This document shows, piece after piece, positions 1 to 11,600 of a stretch of DNA of 64,000 nucleotides (its first letter is position 1; every line of letters starts with the position of its first letter). Position numbers and translations under genes: made by a program. Source of the stretch: Chrysogorgia sp. JL179-B06 (lineage: Eukaryota; Cnidaria; Anthozoa; Scleralcyonacea; Chrysogorgiidae). The notes beneath the pieces are model-generated. The model was not told the DNA's origin. It searched no databases and saw only the letters and a list, made by a program, of their open reading frames with translations. The stretch is from the NCBI GenBank assembly GCA_035772405.1, contig JAYKKM010000504.1:3813623-3877622 (forward strand), given 5' to 3'.

Positions 1-78
1 TTTAATTCAACATTTAATAAACTGTTTTTCCTTTGACGCTTTTTCTTCGATTATTTTCAGTTTACCTGTTATTACTGC

Positions 79-524
79 TTAACTCTTTCCTGTCCGGTTG
101 AAAAACATCCCAAATTGAACTCCCTCTTTGTTCTATCGATATCAATCTGGAAATATCCATAACTGTTGCGAAACCTATACCTTTTCTGAAAGCCCAATAA
201 ACCGGCTGTTACCAATGCTTTTGAATTTTCCGAACAAGACACATCATGATAATATAAATTAGCATAATTATCATAAATCAGGTTGAAAAACTTCCATTTT
301 CTAGAAAATGCCATCTTGCACGCCCGCGCAGCATCATGAAAATTCAAAATGCCACCAATCGCAGAGTTGTTTATGAAATCAAATCAAACTTGGCGTGTAA
401 GTGGATCTCATGTGCTGGTGCTTGTCGAATTTCAATTTTTAATCTTGTGTTACCGTGTTTTTCGATTGACAACTCCGGGGTCTTCTATGACCCCTTTTCA
501 CTAGGCCGGACAGGAAAGAGTTAA
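79..524. mobile_element. TTAA-target MITE (piggyBac-like) with 19-bp perfect terminal inverted repeats
   Basis: TTAACTCTTTCCTGTCCGG at 79-97 and its exact inverse at 506-524. TTAA at both ends fits a piggyBac-type target duplication. A 91-codon minus-strand frame (72-347) inside resembles nothing I recognise. The element sits at the left edge of a LINE fragment. Confidence 0.8.
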
Positions 525-745
525 AGGTCTTGGTTTCAAAGCTTTACATGGCCAGGCGCCTATTTATACCAGTGCTTTACTGACTCGATATAGCGCTACT
601 TGCACAAAAAACGAATATCGTGCAAAAAATTTATGCAAAAAAACGAATATATCGTTACCCATGGAGAAAAAACATTCTCAGTTGCCGCTGCAAAACTCTG
701 GAATTCATTACCAGAGCAAATTGGAAGAACTTTGAATTTGAATTT
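525..745 (+). mobile_element. CR1/L2-like LINE C-terminal fragment
   Basis: Plus-strand frames read FKALHGQAPIYTSALLTRYS and then, after a gap, VTHGEKTFSVAAAKLWNSLP with EQIG. This is the same C-terminal signature as the longer minus-strand copy at 2395-3618. It is interrupted and dead. Confidence 0.75.
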
Positions 746-833
746 TTTAAGTTGGTAAACTCTGAAGATATTCGTGACCAATGACGAAGTAGAATTGGTG
801 AGATTCGGAGTCACGTGAGAGTGCATGTGAAAT

Positions 834-1268
834 CAGGGTTGGTAGATTGCCCTCTTGGAGGCCACATAACTCGATTTTGGCTTCGCAGTTATTTTTGTTT
901 GGCCTTGAAAAAAATGTTTGGCCTTTTGGCTCCTTGCTCTCCTTTTTGGCCTCTTCACAGTTGACAAGAATATTTCGAAAATTTTATCGTTTTTTTGTAA
1001 AAACAAATAAAAAACATTGATTGTATGGAGGTTGATTGTATTTGCAATGTAAATGTCATTGTCAGAGAATAACCTGGTTGCAACTAGCCAATCAATTGTA
1101 AAGCTGATAAACTAACCAATAATAATTCAGCATAGCACTGCGTTAACAAATGTTTGTATCTGCTTGGCTCCTTTTTGGCATAAAAGTAGTTTAGCCTAAT
1201 TTGGTAGATTTTGGCTACTTTTCAAACGATATTTGGCTCTGAGCATGCGCTGGAGTCTACCAACCCTG
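834..1268. mobile_element. hAT-type non-autonomous element with 8-bp target duplication
   Basis: The termini CAGGGTTGGTAGA and TCTACCAACCCTG are inverted. TGTGAAAT lies on both sides (826-833 and 1269-1276), an exact 8-bp duplication typical of hAT. The body is TTGGC-rich and resembles the element at 62394-63228. No transposase frame is present. Confidence 0.85.
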
Positions 1269-1276
1269 TGTGAAAT

Positions 1277-2178
1277 CCCAGGTGTTCATAGTACCCGTTC
1301 AGCTTCTACTTCAGCAGCAAGTAAGAACCATATACCGCTGGAAACTATAATGAGTTCAGCCAATCGGTCTAATACTAGCACCTTTTTAAAGTTCTATAAA
1401 AAACCTATCATTCAGAAGAACAACTTTGGTTCAATGTTGTTAAATCAAACACTATTAATCTTAAAACGAATGTATAGACAGTGACACATTGTTGTTAACT
1501 ATTGATATATTATCTTAAATGTTTAATATTGTGCAATTAAAATGAATTGCTCTTTGGTAATGTGACTATTGCCTTGCATATTACCACTTGGGTTATTGTA
1601 ATTGCATTGCTTTAAAATCTCACGTGACTCCGAAGTCCGAATCTATCCGTGACCAATGACGAAGTAGAATTTAAAAATTTAAACAAGAGTTATTGGTCTA
1701 TATATCTAATTCTACGAAGTTATTGGTCGAATCACTAAAGGAGTCATATCTGTCTGATATGTTATGGTATTATTGGCTTTCCCTGCCATTCTAAATTATA
1801 AGGTTAAAATATATCACAATTATTATGTGCGGGGCTACTATATACTGTATGCCTTCTCGGGTTTTGGCCCCAGGTACAAAAAGCATTTACAAAATAGAAA
1901 ATACCCACCTGTGTTTACATCACTGACCTCTATAATATGGTATATAACCAGACTGTGGGGTCCCATTACCAATGACTCACAACAAGTGTCATAACAAGGA
2001 TGGTGTCAGCTGGGGTCCTAATTTTTTCATTTTCGTACACACAAAACCAACACAGCACAGCATTTTCCTATTCAAAACGAAACTCGACAAAACAAACCCT
2101 TCAAACAAACTATAACAGATGATCTTGACAACCAGAAAACTTTCCAAAATGCCTTCAACACAATCATGTCAACACAGA
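1277..2178. other. Unassigned repeat-rich stretch
   Basis: It holds a second copy of CGTGACCAATGACGAAGTAG (1650-1673; first at 772-795) and CACGTGACTCCGAA, an inverted relative of the sequence at 800-818. Short open frames show no recognisable family. Confidence 0.4.
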
Positions 2179-2325
2179 CTGACGAATGAAAATGGCGACT
2201 ACAATTTTATCTGACGAATGAAAATGACTGACGAATGAAAATGGCGACTACAATTTTATCTGACGAATGAAAATGACTGACGAATGAAAATGACTGACGA
2301 ATGAAAATGGCGACTACAATTTTAT
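2179..2325. repeat. Tandem repeat of GACGAATGAAAATG units
   Basis: Units of CTGACGAATGAAAATG alternate with the longer form that adds GCGACTACAATTTTAT, about seven units in all. Confidence 0.85.
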
Positions 2326-2358
2326 TTAAACACCGACTCTAGTTAACGCCATCCTTTT

Positions 2359-2392
<34 letters not shown>

Positions 2393-3618
2393 GACGTATT
2401 AGCCATTAGGAGCAATTATACAATAGTCTCAATGCTCTTACAACAATATATTCTTAAATATACTGATAAAAACTTATTACAGTTTCATTATAAGATAAAG
2501 CCTACTACATATATTACCACTATAAACAAAAAAAAAAATGCTGACTTAAAATTACCCAACATATCAAAGCTTCTAATTTCCTGTGGTAATGAATTCCACA
2601 GTTTTGGTGCCGAAACCGAGAACGCTCTGTCTCCATGAGTCACCGTTTTGGATTTTGGCTCAATTAGCAGATTACGGTCTGATGATCTCAAAGCACGAGT
2701 AGGTTTATATTTATTTAGCAAATCAGTAATATAAACAAGCGCCTGGCCATGCAAAGCCTTGAAAGTAATTATTAGTATTTTAAATACAATCCTTGATCTC
2801 ACCGGCAACCAGTGAAGATTACGAAGCACAGGGGAGATATGCTCCGATTTTTTAACCCCTGTTACAAGTCTTGCAGCTGTATTTTGAATTCGCTGTAACT
2901 TGCTCAATTCAGCTTCTGGTAAGCCATATAGGATGCTATTACAGCTGTCAAGTTTTGATGTTATGAATGCATGCACCAACTTCTCACAGTCCTTTTTACT
3001 CAAATATTTCCTGATCTTGCCGATATTTCTGATAGCAAAAGTGGCCTATTTACAGATGTTATTTACATGAGTATTTAATTTTAGATGTCTATCTACAGCA
3101 ACACTGAGATCACGTGCAACTGGAGCCGGTTGGATTTTCACATCATTGACACATATTTCTGGCATTGGTTCACAATGCATAAAACGTGACTAGAATGATG
3201 GACAATCTCGGTTTTACTCGGATTGCATATAAGACCATTCATAGTACACCAGTTGGTGATGTCCTTAATACATAACTCAAGTTTAGCTAGAGCAGCAGGT
3301 CGATCACATGGAGATTTTATAGGCATATACAGCTGTGTGTCATCAGCGTACATTATGCAATCAAGGCCATGGGCTTTGATCACATCTTCCAATGGCGCAA
3401 AGAAGAGTGAAAAGAGAAGTGGACCCAGTACAGAACCCTGAGGTACACCATATTGCAATGGTTTGTTTGAGGAATGCGTATTCTTCACCATAACTGACTG
3501 TACCCGATCAGAAAGGTATGAGTGATACCAAGCTAGTACACTTCCACTAAACCCATAACGATGCTGAAGTCTCTCCAATAGAACGGTGTGGTCAATGGTG
3601 TCAAATGCAGATAACACT
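2359..3618 (-). mobile_element. CR1/L2-like LINE, reverse transcriptase and C-terminus, 5'-truncated
   Basis: On the minus strand: FDTIDHTVLLERL, YGVPQGSVLGPLLFSL, IMYADDTQLYMPI with the catalytic YADD (about 3339-3350), then KLVHAFITSKLDSCNSILYG, FKILIITFKALHGQ and GDRAFSVSAPKLWNSLPQEI. A frame break lies between 3004 and 3137. The 3' end is an (ATT)n microsatellite (2359-2393 on the plus strand as TAA), the usual tail of this group. The 5' end stops abruptly at about 3618. It is a dead copy of roughly 1.2 kb. Confidence 0.88.
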
Positions 3619-3743
3619 TATATAACTAAGTGGAACACACTTATAACACTTATACTTTATAACACTTTTTGGGAAGATCCTAGAGTCCAGTTATATATAG
3701 AGGTCAGTGGTTTACATCACTGAACTACCAAAGTACTTCATCT

Positions 3744-3878
3744 TATTGGATATAGTGGATCCATACTGAACCTCATCCCAACCCTAAAGCTAACCCTAAA
3801 CATAAACCTAATGCTAAACATAAACCTAATGCTAAACCTAAACCTGATCCAAAGTATGGATCCAGTTATCCACTACAT
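3744..3878. repeat. Imperfect palindrome with CCCTAAA/telomere-like core
   Basis: ATAGTGGATCCATACTGAAC at the left and AAGTATGGATCCAGTTATCC at the right flank CTAACCCTAAACATAAACCT-type repeats (3779-3848). Confidence 0.6.
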
Positions 3879-3879
3879 G

Positions 3880-5165
3880 TATATCCCATAAGATGACCTA
3901 TATATGACTACATGTATATCCCATAAGATGACCTTTCAGTACCTATAACTGAAATCTCTCTCTATATATAATATTATAACAGGAAGGCTGACTGCCAAAG
4001 AAAAAGTGAAGCCACGTCAGTTTCAGGCCCCCATGCAGTCAACAAAACTGAATCTGACTGAAAACAAATTGAGACCAATGTCCAAATTGACCATGTAGGC
4101 CATCTGAAAGTGATGTCTAAGATGTTTCCATGATTTTTGAGCCAGACTGAGTCACCATTCCACTTAGTTATATATACTGTAGAGTACAGTGGTTTAATAC
4201 ATAGCCATCAGGCTATAGGTTTACACAGCCATCTGAGGCTATGTTTACATCAGTAAACACAAGAGAGAGTTTGGGAGAATTCAAAAGTTTATGTAAACCC
4301 AAATAGCAGGTGAGGGTTTACGTATTACTAAGTACTGTACTCTCAAATTATCCAAAACTCCCTTATTTGCATCAGGTTATGTAAACACAAAGTGTCCATT
4401 TTCTATTTCTTTTATAAAATAATACTAAGAAATGTACATCATAACCATGTTTGCATAACCTGATCAGGGCATTTTAACGTTATAACTACTGGGGCATTTA
4501 CCCCAGTAGGCCCTTTGCTTGCCCCAGTAGTGAAGCAAAAGACTGGGCCCTTTTCATCATTAATAAAGGTATCAGGCTTTCAGCTGCCTGCCTTCCCTAT
4601 AATAATCCCTGGAAATCATCAAATCCCTGTCTTCTCGAAAGATACGTTATCATCCCCAGATGAGACCCTCTCCCGCTGGTGCCATATGTACTTCTAGTAC
4701 GTATTACAAGGCATTGACGAGCAAATAGATTGCCCTCGTACCAGCCCACTGGATGTGGGATTGTTAACACGCATGTGAGAACACGGCGCTTGCAAACGAT
4801 TTTAAAGTAACTCTTGCGTGCAAGCTAAAAATCAACCAGTCTGACAAAAATTGACATGTATGTGGATTAAATATCGTCGCCTTTATGATTGGGACGAGCT
4901 GGACAGTTGAATTTCATTGTAAAATAAAGACTATTGTGTTCATGCTTATGAATTTACAGACTCACATCGCGTCGTTTGTGAAAAGTTAATGCACCGATTA
5001 TTTTGCAATAATCGACCGATTATTTTGCAATAATCAACCAATTATTTTAAATTGGCTGATTAATCGACTTTGCTGATTAGTTTCCGATTAATCGGCTCAT
5101 CTCTACTAAATTCAGCAAATTGCATAGGAAAAAGGGCCCCCTTTAACATACTTTGCCCCAGTAGT
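3880..5165. other. Intergenic stretch with MITE-like fragments
   Basis: TTTATAAAATAATACTAAG and GTTTACATCAGTAAACAC at 4200-4440 resemble parts of the foldback element at 54335-54520. A single unit of the 21-bp satellite of intron 9, followed by CCCTCGTACCAGCC, lies at 4713-4746. ATTATTTTGCAATAATC motifs recur at 4997-5045. No gene is seen. Confidence 0.4.
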
Positions 5166-5169
5166 CGTA

Positions 5170-6271
5170 ATTCCTCTTGCCTGGTTCGGGTGTTATTTAA
5201 CCGATCGTAAACAGCTAGTAACATTTAAGGGTCAATTATCATCCACAAGAACTATCACAACAGGGGTACCCCAAGGGTCGATCCTGGGACCCCTTTTATT
5301 CGTGATGTTCATCAACAACTTGCCGTTATACATAGATACACAGATCGACCTGTTTGCTGATGACACAACTCTTGTAGCGTCAGCAGACTATACGTGTATT
5401 AATGAGCTGAAAAATACATTATCCCGTGAGGTATTAAATGTAGACGACTGGGCCGAGGACTTGAGCTGGACGAGGACTTATGTTTTGACAACCATGTAGT
5501 CACTAGCGAGGAGAGTATCCAAGCGTATTGGTATATTGAACAAAATTAAGTCATATCTTCCTAGAGCTGAACGCGTGTTATTCTATAATTCTATGATAAA
5601 GCCTCTTATGTTGTATTACTGTATCTCATGGACTGGGTGCAACAAGGACAATGTGAATAGGATTTTCAGGTTGCAAAAACGCTGCTCTAGAGTTACGGTA
5701 GATCTCTTCAATAGGCTTCGTTGGTTACCGTTTTATTTAGAACCTGAGATCAAGAAGTGTACTCTCGCATATAAGCGCACAGTGGGTGAACTGAAACACC
5801 AGTCAGAATACATCAATAGTATGCTTAAGCTTAATAGTGAACAGCACAGTAGGAGGACTCAGAGTGCACACCTAAGCTTTGTAACGCCACGTTATGTTAG
5901 GGAAAGGGAGGCTGGCCGCTCCTTTACAGTTACAGCTTGTAAATACTGGAATAATTTGCCTATTAACTTAAGATCTTCTGTTTCAATAAATGTTTTTAAA
6001 CGAGGTTTGTATAAACATTTCTGCTCGTTTCAATCTACATATAATCAGCTTCCGACTTTTCTGAATTGTACCTTTTAGGATTTCGCATATTTTCGCCGAT
6101 TGTTATTTTAATTTTCATAATATACATTAAATATAGTTGTTAGTTATTTGTATTTTTAATATTTTCTGTAATTATAGTTATTGTATTTATTTAGAGGGCC
6201 ACAAGTTTATTAGTGCTCTGTACTATTTAGTGTTACCCTCTGTAAATAAAGTTTGAATGAATGAATGAATG
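5170..6271 (+). mobile_element. Jockey-like LINE, RT fragment with internal deletion
   Basis: AWFGCYLTDRKQLVTFKGQL, then TTGVPQGSILGPLLFVMFIN, then DLFADDTTLV (catalytic FADD at 5353-5364). About 100 residues appear to be missing before LARRVSKRIGILNKIKSYLP. The C-terminus runs to AGRSFTVTACKYWNNLPINL...TFLNCTF and a stop at 6078. The 3' UTR ends TGTAAATAAAGTTTGAATGA with a (TGAA)n tail. It is 5'-truncated at about 5170 and disabled by a stop at 5497-5499. Confidence 0.87.
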
Positions 6272-6403
6272 CACTGAACCTGATCTGCAAACACGTAACT
6301 GCATGACCAATCACAGTTTATGTAAAATGCAACCTATTTTCTAAAATGCTATCATCTCTGCTTCAAATTAAGAATATGTTAGTTGGCTTATAAATTAACT
6401 TAC

Positions 6404-6822
6404 CTTGCAAGGGTTTATTGAGCTTTTCTTCAGGCAATCTTGTGAATGTTTCAAAAGAGGGAAGATGTGCTTCAGAGATGTCAATGTCATTATCCGATTT
6501 CACAATAGATTTCTTCTGTTCTGGTATTGCCATTGAAGAATGGTTGAATGCTTTTATTGATTCGTTTTTAGTTTCACCTGTTTTCACTTGATCGAGATGT
6601 TTGTATTTGTAAGCATTCATTTCTACTACAGTTTGCATACATGTGGTTGTGTGGCCATCCTTGTCCCAATTGTTAATTCTAAAATGCCGACTTGGGACAC
6701 TTGCATCAAAGTTGAATGTCTTGTTCACATAAAGAGGACATTCTAATCCACATTTGCATGTTTCACGAGAAACCAAGTAGTTGACAACATCTTCTTTTGA
6801 CCTCAAACATTCACTGGTTGGG
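6404..6822 (-). CDS. MBD5/6-like coding exon 2
   Basis: The acceptor TTTTGTTTCAG ends at 6823 and the donor GTAAGT starts at 6403. The exon encodes SPTSECLRSKEDVVNYL, the Cys-rich TCKCGLECPLYVNKTFNFD core of the MBD, then low-conservation polar sequence ending ...NKPLQ. It ends in phase 1. The reading frame continues open for a few codons past the donor, which is intronic read-through. Confidence 0.9.
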
Positions 6823-9800
6823 CTGAAACAAAATGCATGCAATTGTTAAAGAAGGTTTATTTATTTATAGAACTTTAACCATGTAATAATATACAATAAA
6901 TAATATTAAAAAACCAGCGACATCAAAACAAATAATTAATAATGTGGTAAGGCACACACAAGACACAACAGAGCAAGGCTCCAATTTCAGTGGAAAACAA
7001 TACAATAAATTTTACAATATCTACAAGTACAAAATTAATAATATAAATATGAGGGTATTCATTAATAATATAAATATATGCAGTACACAAGGTTAGGAGG
7101 AGTCCAACCCCAGCCATCCACCATTAGTTTAGATTTTGGAGTACAATATGGCTTAGTGTTATAGACAAGGTCTCTGGCTTAACAAGATTGAGTCAATATC
7201 TTTTGTTCTTTGTATATCCACTAAATCCCCAGAAAACCTGTCAATTATCAATTAGAGTGTTATATCTGTATAATATAACCCTTGTACAAGGGTTATGTAC
7301 ATGCAGATACGGTAACATTCATATTGAGAATTGAATAGAGCATGCCCATGCAAGAGAGGCAAGCATCTGTTGTATAACAAATGTTTGTCAACTCAAAAAT
7401 TTTAATACAGTAAGTTTGCCTAGAATACAATATGTGGGATTTAAATACAGAATGAATCCACATTCCAATGTCACCTGCATAGGCTCGCACATTAAGTAAT
7501 TGATTGATTTTAAGGAAACCTTTTCAATCATGTTATAAATTGTATAACATTGATTAAATACCTCAAATGTCAGTTTTAAGCCACCAGATACATCCTAGCC
7601 TGCATAGCAGATGGTTGTTTGGGGGAGGCCTTGCCGCTGTATTCCTCATCCCGAATATAACCCCTCCCCCTCTACCTCCAGGGTAGATACATCCTGCCCC
7701 CAGGACGTATGGCCCCCAGGACGTATGGCCCACAGGACGTATGGCCCTCAGGATGTATCCTTATTCACAAATGGCAGCCGACATATTATTATTTTATGAG
7801 CAATTAATAAAAAATACCAAGGCTAGGGGCAATTAACATGCACATAAAAGAAGAATAAATTGGATGCCATTTATGGATAAGGTCTATATGGATGGCTTCA
7901 TTTTCCAGTCTGTACACAGAAAATGCATGTTGACTGGCTAGTTTTACCATAGTAGAAAAATTTCTAGGTCGAATTTAAGACAAGCAAAGATTTTAAGTAT
8001 GTTTTAGGAAAGATTAACAACAACAAATTACTTTAGAACATAATTCAGTCCCTGTCTTGATGATTTTAAGCAAAATAGTTAAAAGCCACCTCACAAAACA
8101 AAACAGAGTTAAAAACGACAAGAAAAAACAAAAGCCATATACACCAGGGTTTCCAATAGAAGCCGGCAGCCAGTGGAAAACCACTGGCTGTATGTCATTT
8201 GCCACCATCTACTTTGAAGAATTTTTCAAAGAATACTAGTTTTATATATTGTTATGGCCACATTGTGCCACCTGTCATACCTCCTGATGGAAATTCTATT
8301 GGAAAATATTATATAAAATCCCCCTCTGGCTATTAGTCCCTGCTCAGTGCTACCATAAGTACCCAAAATACTAAAGCAAAAGTAAAAATAATGTCTAGAC
8401 TCATATTTCAGAAATTACAATTTTAAGAATTATTCATTTACATAAAATTACTTGACATAGCAAATGAGAGATTAAAATACAAAATTTTATAAGAAGAAAG
8501 TTTATACCAAAATTGTTATTAATAGAGCAAACTGTAAGCAACTCAGGGAGAAAGACACTTATATCTAGTATGGAGCAATTTTAGTCACATATTATGAGAG
8601 TTATTAATCAACAAGGTTACCGACCACCAAACGAAAGAACATTGTTCAAGTTTTATTGTTAATAATAAATAATAATAAAAGACATATTAGGAGCAATATA
8701 CAATGGTCTCAATGCTCTTACAACAATATATTCTTAAATTTACTTATAAAACTAATTACAGTTTCATTATAAGATAAAGCCTTAGCCTACTACATATATT
8801 ACCACTATGAACAAAAAACTATTAATTTTAAAAAAGAAAAGTCATTGAAAATAAAAAAAGTCATAAAAGTTTAAGTCAATAAAAGTTTAGTCATTGTTGT
8901 CATTGAAACAGATCAATTTCCAAATCTCTAAGTTCCTATATCAAAAACCTTTTTTTTCTGCCATATAGTAGGCTTTGTACCAACTTTAAACTTCATTTCT
9001 TATTGGTTAAGTCAGTGTAACCAGTACCAACCCGAGTCTCGAAAATATTTGACAATGAAGAGAAAACAAGTAATTTTATTTTAGAAATTAAGAGGTCTGG
9101 AAACCAATTTGTTACTATGACCACAAACCCATTGTTCAAGTTTTATGGTCATTATACACATGGAAAGTTTCAAGTGCTTTTGTTGGTAAATTTCGAAGAT
9201 ATGGCCGATTTTAAGTCTTGCCCCAATGCTGTTCATCATAATTGATACATTTGCATAATTATTACAAAAAGACCAAATAACTCAAGAATGAAAATTGATA
9301 ATGAAAAATGGTAAGTACCATCCTTCATCATTTTTAATGCCTTTTCAAAAAAAACAAAGATAATTTTCAGGGTTGGGTACACTTTAATACAACCACCAAC
9401 AGGTCATAAAAATGTGGTCATATTAGTGGGGTGGTCATTTAACGGGCTAGATTCTAATTATGAACCTTTGTTTAGGTGAAAACAAAGTGGTTGTATGGTA
9501 GGGTTCCACTGTACCACAATCCTTTATATTCATCAATGGGATTTATAAAAATAATAACATGTACAAAACAAGCGCTCTGATTGGTCAATACCCGTGTTTG
9601 GATCAGAGTATCCAAACACGGGCATTTTGAGGTCTTGTACACACAAAAAGCAAATCATGCCGGCACATCATCGCTTTTAAACATATACATATGCACAATA
9701 TAATCCATAAATATAGCAATCTTCCCTGTTAATTTTCACAAGATTTTGCAAAAATAGGCCAAAAATATATAGGGTAAATTATAAGTATTTAAAGTGGAAG

Positions 9801-11054
9801 TTCACTTTATTGAAAGTTTCAATAAAACCCTATACAGTCAACCAAGAGAATGGAAAAGGTGTAAAACTGTTTATTTTACCACTTGTTGGGGAGGATATTC
9901 ATGAAGAAACTACAGTATTCATTTTGTTCTTGTAGCCAACAAAAAATCACAGAACAACTTCAACAGTGAGAGAAACCACAAAAAAGATTCTGTGTTGTAG
10001 AATATGAAGGGTACAGTAGGTAAACTCACAACATCACATTACATCTGCAGCAATCCAACATAAAGTTACACGGCATATTTTCGTGATTAAATCCATCTGG
10101 AAATATTTGTTTAGAAGCATGTTTTTCTGACATTTTAACATCAAGCTTATTTTCAGCTGTTTGCAGTCGTCAGCATCATATAGAAAACCATCCATCATTG
10201 ATTACTTAGAAGAACATGAAAGACCTCCCCTGATTGGTAGTTGATGGTTTTTGGGAGAATTGCAATGTTGATCTAATTTTATTAATAACTTTTAGTGATA
10301 TTTCTCTGTGGTTATTTTATAAAAGAAATACCTAATGGGTTTCCGTGTTTGGATACTTTGATCCAAACACTTGGGATGTTGCTCGACTTTAGAAAAGCTA
10401 AAAACACTTGCCTAGCGGCTCGTGTGTTTTTACACTTTTCTCAAGTCTCACAACATCCCGCGTGTTTGGATTAGAGTATCCAAACACGGAAAACCATTAG
10501 GTATTTCTTTAATCATTAATGTTGAATATGATGACACCAAGTGATGAGCCTTGTGGAACTCCACTAGGGTAAAATGAACGGCATCTGATGGCATGGGGGC
10601 ATATACTGAACCTTATCCCATTTCCAGACCAACAAGGTGCTAAATGGTATTTTTACAGTACTGTAGTCACAGTATTATACTATTCCTCAAAAAATAAAGA
10701 TACCTGTAAATAAACCAAAAAAAATCCAAAACCCCAGACAAACAATGGAGTCATGGAATAAATCTTGACCTAGAATAAGTGTAAAATTCTATTAAACTTC
10801 TTTGTGGGGCTACATAATTATTTATGGCAACATTATCGGTACTCGATTCAGATTGTAGAAACATCCTAAGTAGAAACCAGAGATCGGCTCGCTTTTATAA
10901 CTATACATTACAATACACAACCGTTGCCTCCTTACCTGATATAAACAACACTATCATTCTCCAACCCTCGACTCCAGCCGCGGGGAACTTCGATACAAAC
11001 ATCTCGAGTAACCTTTTCATTGCCGCTTTTCCCAGCCTTGTCAACTTTATTCAT
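6404..11054 (-). CDS. MBD5/6-like: MBD5/MBD6-like methyl-CpG-binding-domain gene (partial, 5' two coding exons)
   Basis: Two coding exons on the minus strand join in phase. Exon 1 (10936-11054, 119 nt) starts at ATG 11054 and ends after two bases of a Ser codon. Exon 2 (6404-6822, 419 nt) supplies the third base. The joined protein reads VPRGWSRGLENDSVVYIS and then a TCKCGLECPL...FNFD block, the signature of the MBD5/MBD6 (Drosophila six-banded) subfamily. The MBD runs from about residue 22 to 80. An in-frame stop lies upstream of the ATG. Known of the family: nuclear chromatin proteins that bind the PR-DUB (BAP1-ASXL) complex; the vertebrate MBDs are reported not to bind methyl-CpG selectively. 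After the domain about 105 residues of polar sequence are visible, then a GTAAGT donor in phase 1. No 3' exon was recognised in 1-6403, so the gene probably continues past the left edge. Divergent neighbour: EPC. Confidence 0.88.
7690..7760. repeat. Short minisatellite, CAGGACGTATGGCCC units
   Basis: Four imperfect units of CCCCCAGGACGTATGGC within the MBD-gene intron. Confidence 0.8.
8660..8820 (-). mobile_element. LINE 3'-end fragment, second copy of the 2.4-kb element tail
   Basis: GTCTCAATGCTCTTACAACA and TTACAGTTTCATTATAAGAT match 2420-2525 closely, again next to (TAA)n. It carries 3' terminal sequence only. Confidence 0.75.
9591..9622. repeat. Hairpin CCCGTGTTTGGAT / ATCCAAACACGGG
   Basis: Perfect 13-bp arms with a 6-bp loop. 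The arm sequence recurs in the MITE at 10325-10513. Confidence 0.8.
10325..10513. mobile_element. Foldback MITE with GTGTTTGGAT motifs
   Basis: GAAATACCTAATGGGTTTCC plus GTGTTTGGAT at the left is inverted at the right (GTATCCAAACACGGAAAACC then ATTAGGTATTTC). The inner arms share TGGGATGTTG and CAACATCCC. Confidence 0.8.
10936..11054 (-). CDS. MBD5/6-like coding exon 1
   Basis: The 39 codons start MNKVDKAGKS and carry the first half of the MBD (GW-R---ENDSVVYI). The splice donor is GTAAGG at 10935-10930. The exon ends with the first two bases of a Ser codon, which exon 2 completes. The plus-strand reading frame over 10824-11147 is only its antisense shadow. Confidence 0.88.
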
Positions 11055-11600
11055 ATCACCAAAACAAGTGATAGAGCGATCACATCACAACGGGCCCTGA
11101 ACGGTTGTTGCCGCAAGACTGTCTTTTGCTTTCAGACAACTTCGTAGAAACGGCTTGAGAAGTTTCCTTTTGTCAAAACAATGCTGCTCTAAGAAAGCAA
11201 CCAATTCCCAACAATCATTTTCAAGCAATCGCGACTTTACAATTACAATATGACTGCCACACGATGCTCACAACAAGTCAAACATCAAAACGTCGGATTA
11301 TTAACTCCAAAATTCGTTCTTACACCAGTTACGAAACAAAGCAAACAAATCGGGTCCTTTTATAGACGATTCTTCTCCTTCTACTCCTTGCAAGTGTTTG
11401 CCGTGTTAAAAAAATCCAAGCATAAGTTCATAAATACGCTCTCCTTAAAAAATCCGAACAGATATTATATTTGCAACTAAATGTCTAAATTCAATATAAT
11501 GTAAATATCGGTGAGGAAACTGGTACTAGCTATCCGGGTGTACGTGACGTGGAGTAAGCTAAACCATTCGGAGTCTCGGACCATAATTATTATATTTTTG
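11055..11600 (-). promoter_or_regulatory. 5' UTR / promoter region of the MBD5/6-like gene
   Basis: This is the sequence immediately upstream of the MBD start codon, with more CpG dinucleotides than its surroundings. An in-frame stop precedes the ATG. No TATA box or clear 5' UTR intron could be fixed. The promoter assignment rests on position and base composition only. Confidence 0.4.

Larger units (their letters stand above)
6823..10935 (-). other. Intron 1 of the MBD5/6-like gene
   Basis: This is a 4.1-kb intron with a GT start (10935) and AG end (6823) on the minus strand. It holds a short minisatellite (7690-7760), a LINE 3'-tail fragment (8660-8820), a hairpin (9591-9622) and a foldback MITE (10325-10513). 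The rest is AT-rich sequence in which I see no gene. Confidence 0.8.

Noticed and set aside
72..347. 91-codon minus-strand frame as a transposase remnant
   Set aside because: It is enclosed in a TTAA MITE but carries no motif I can tie to a transposase family.
8014..8239. Frames around CCACTGGCTGCCGGCTTC as the missing MBD exon
   Set aside because: No MBD motif in any frame. The correct N-terminal exon was found at 10936-11054 with matching phase.
10824..11147. 107-codon plus-strand frame
   Set aside because: It is antisense to MBD exon 1, whose minus-strand reading gives the conserved GW...VVYIS motif.
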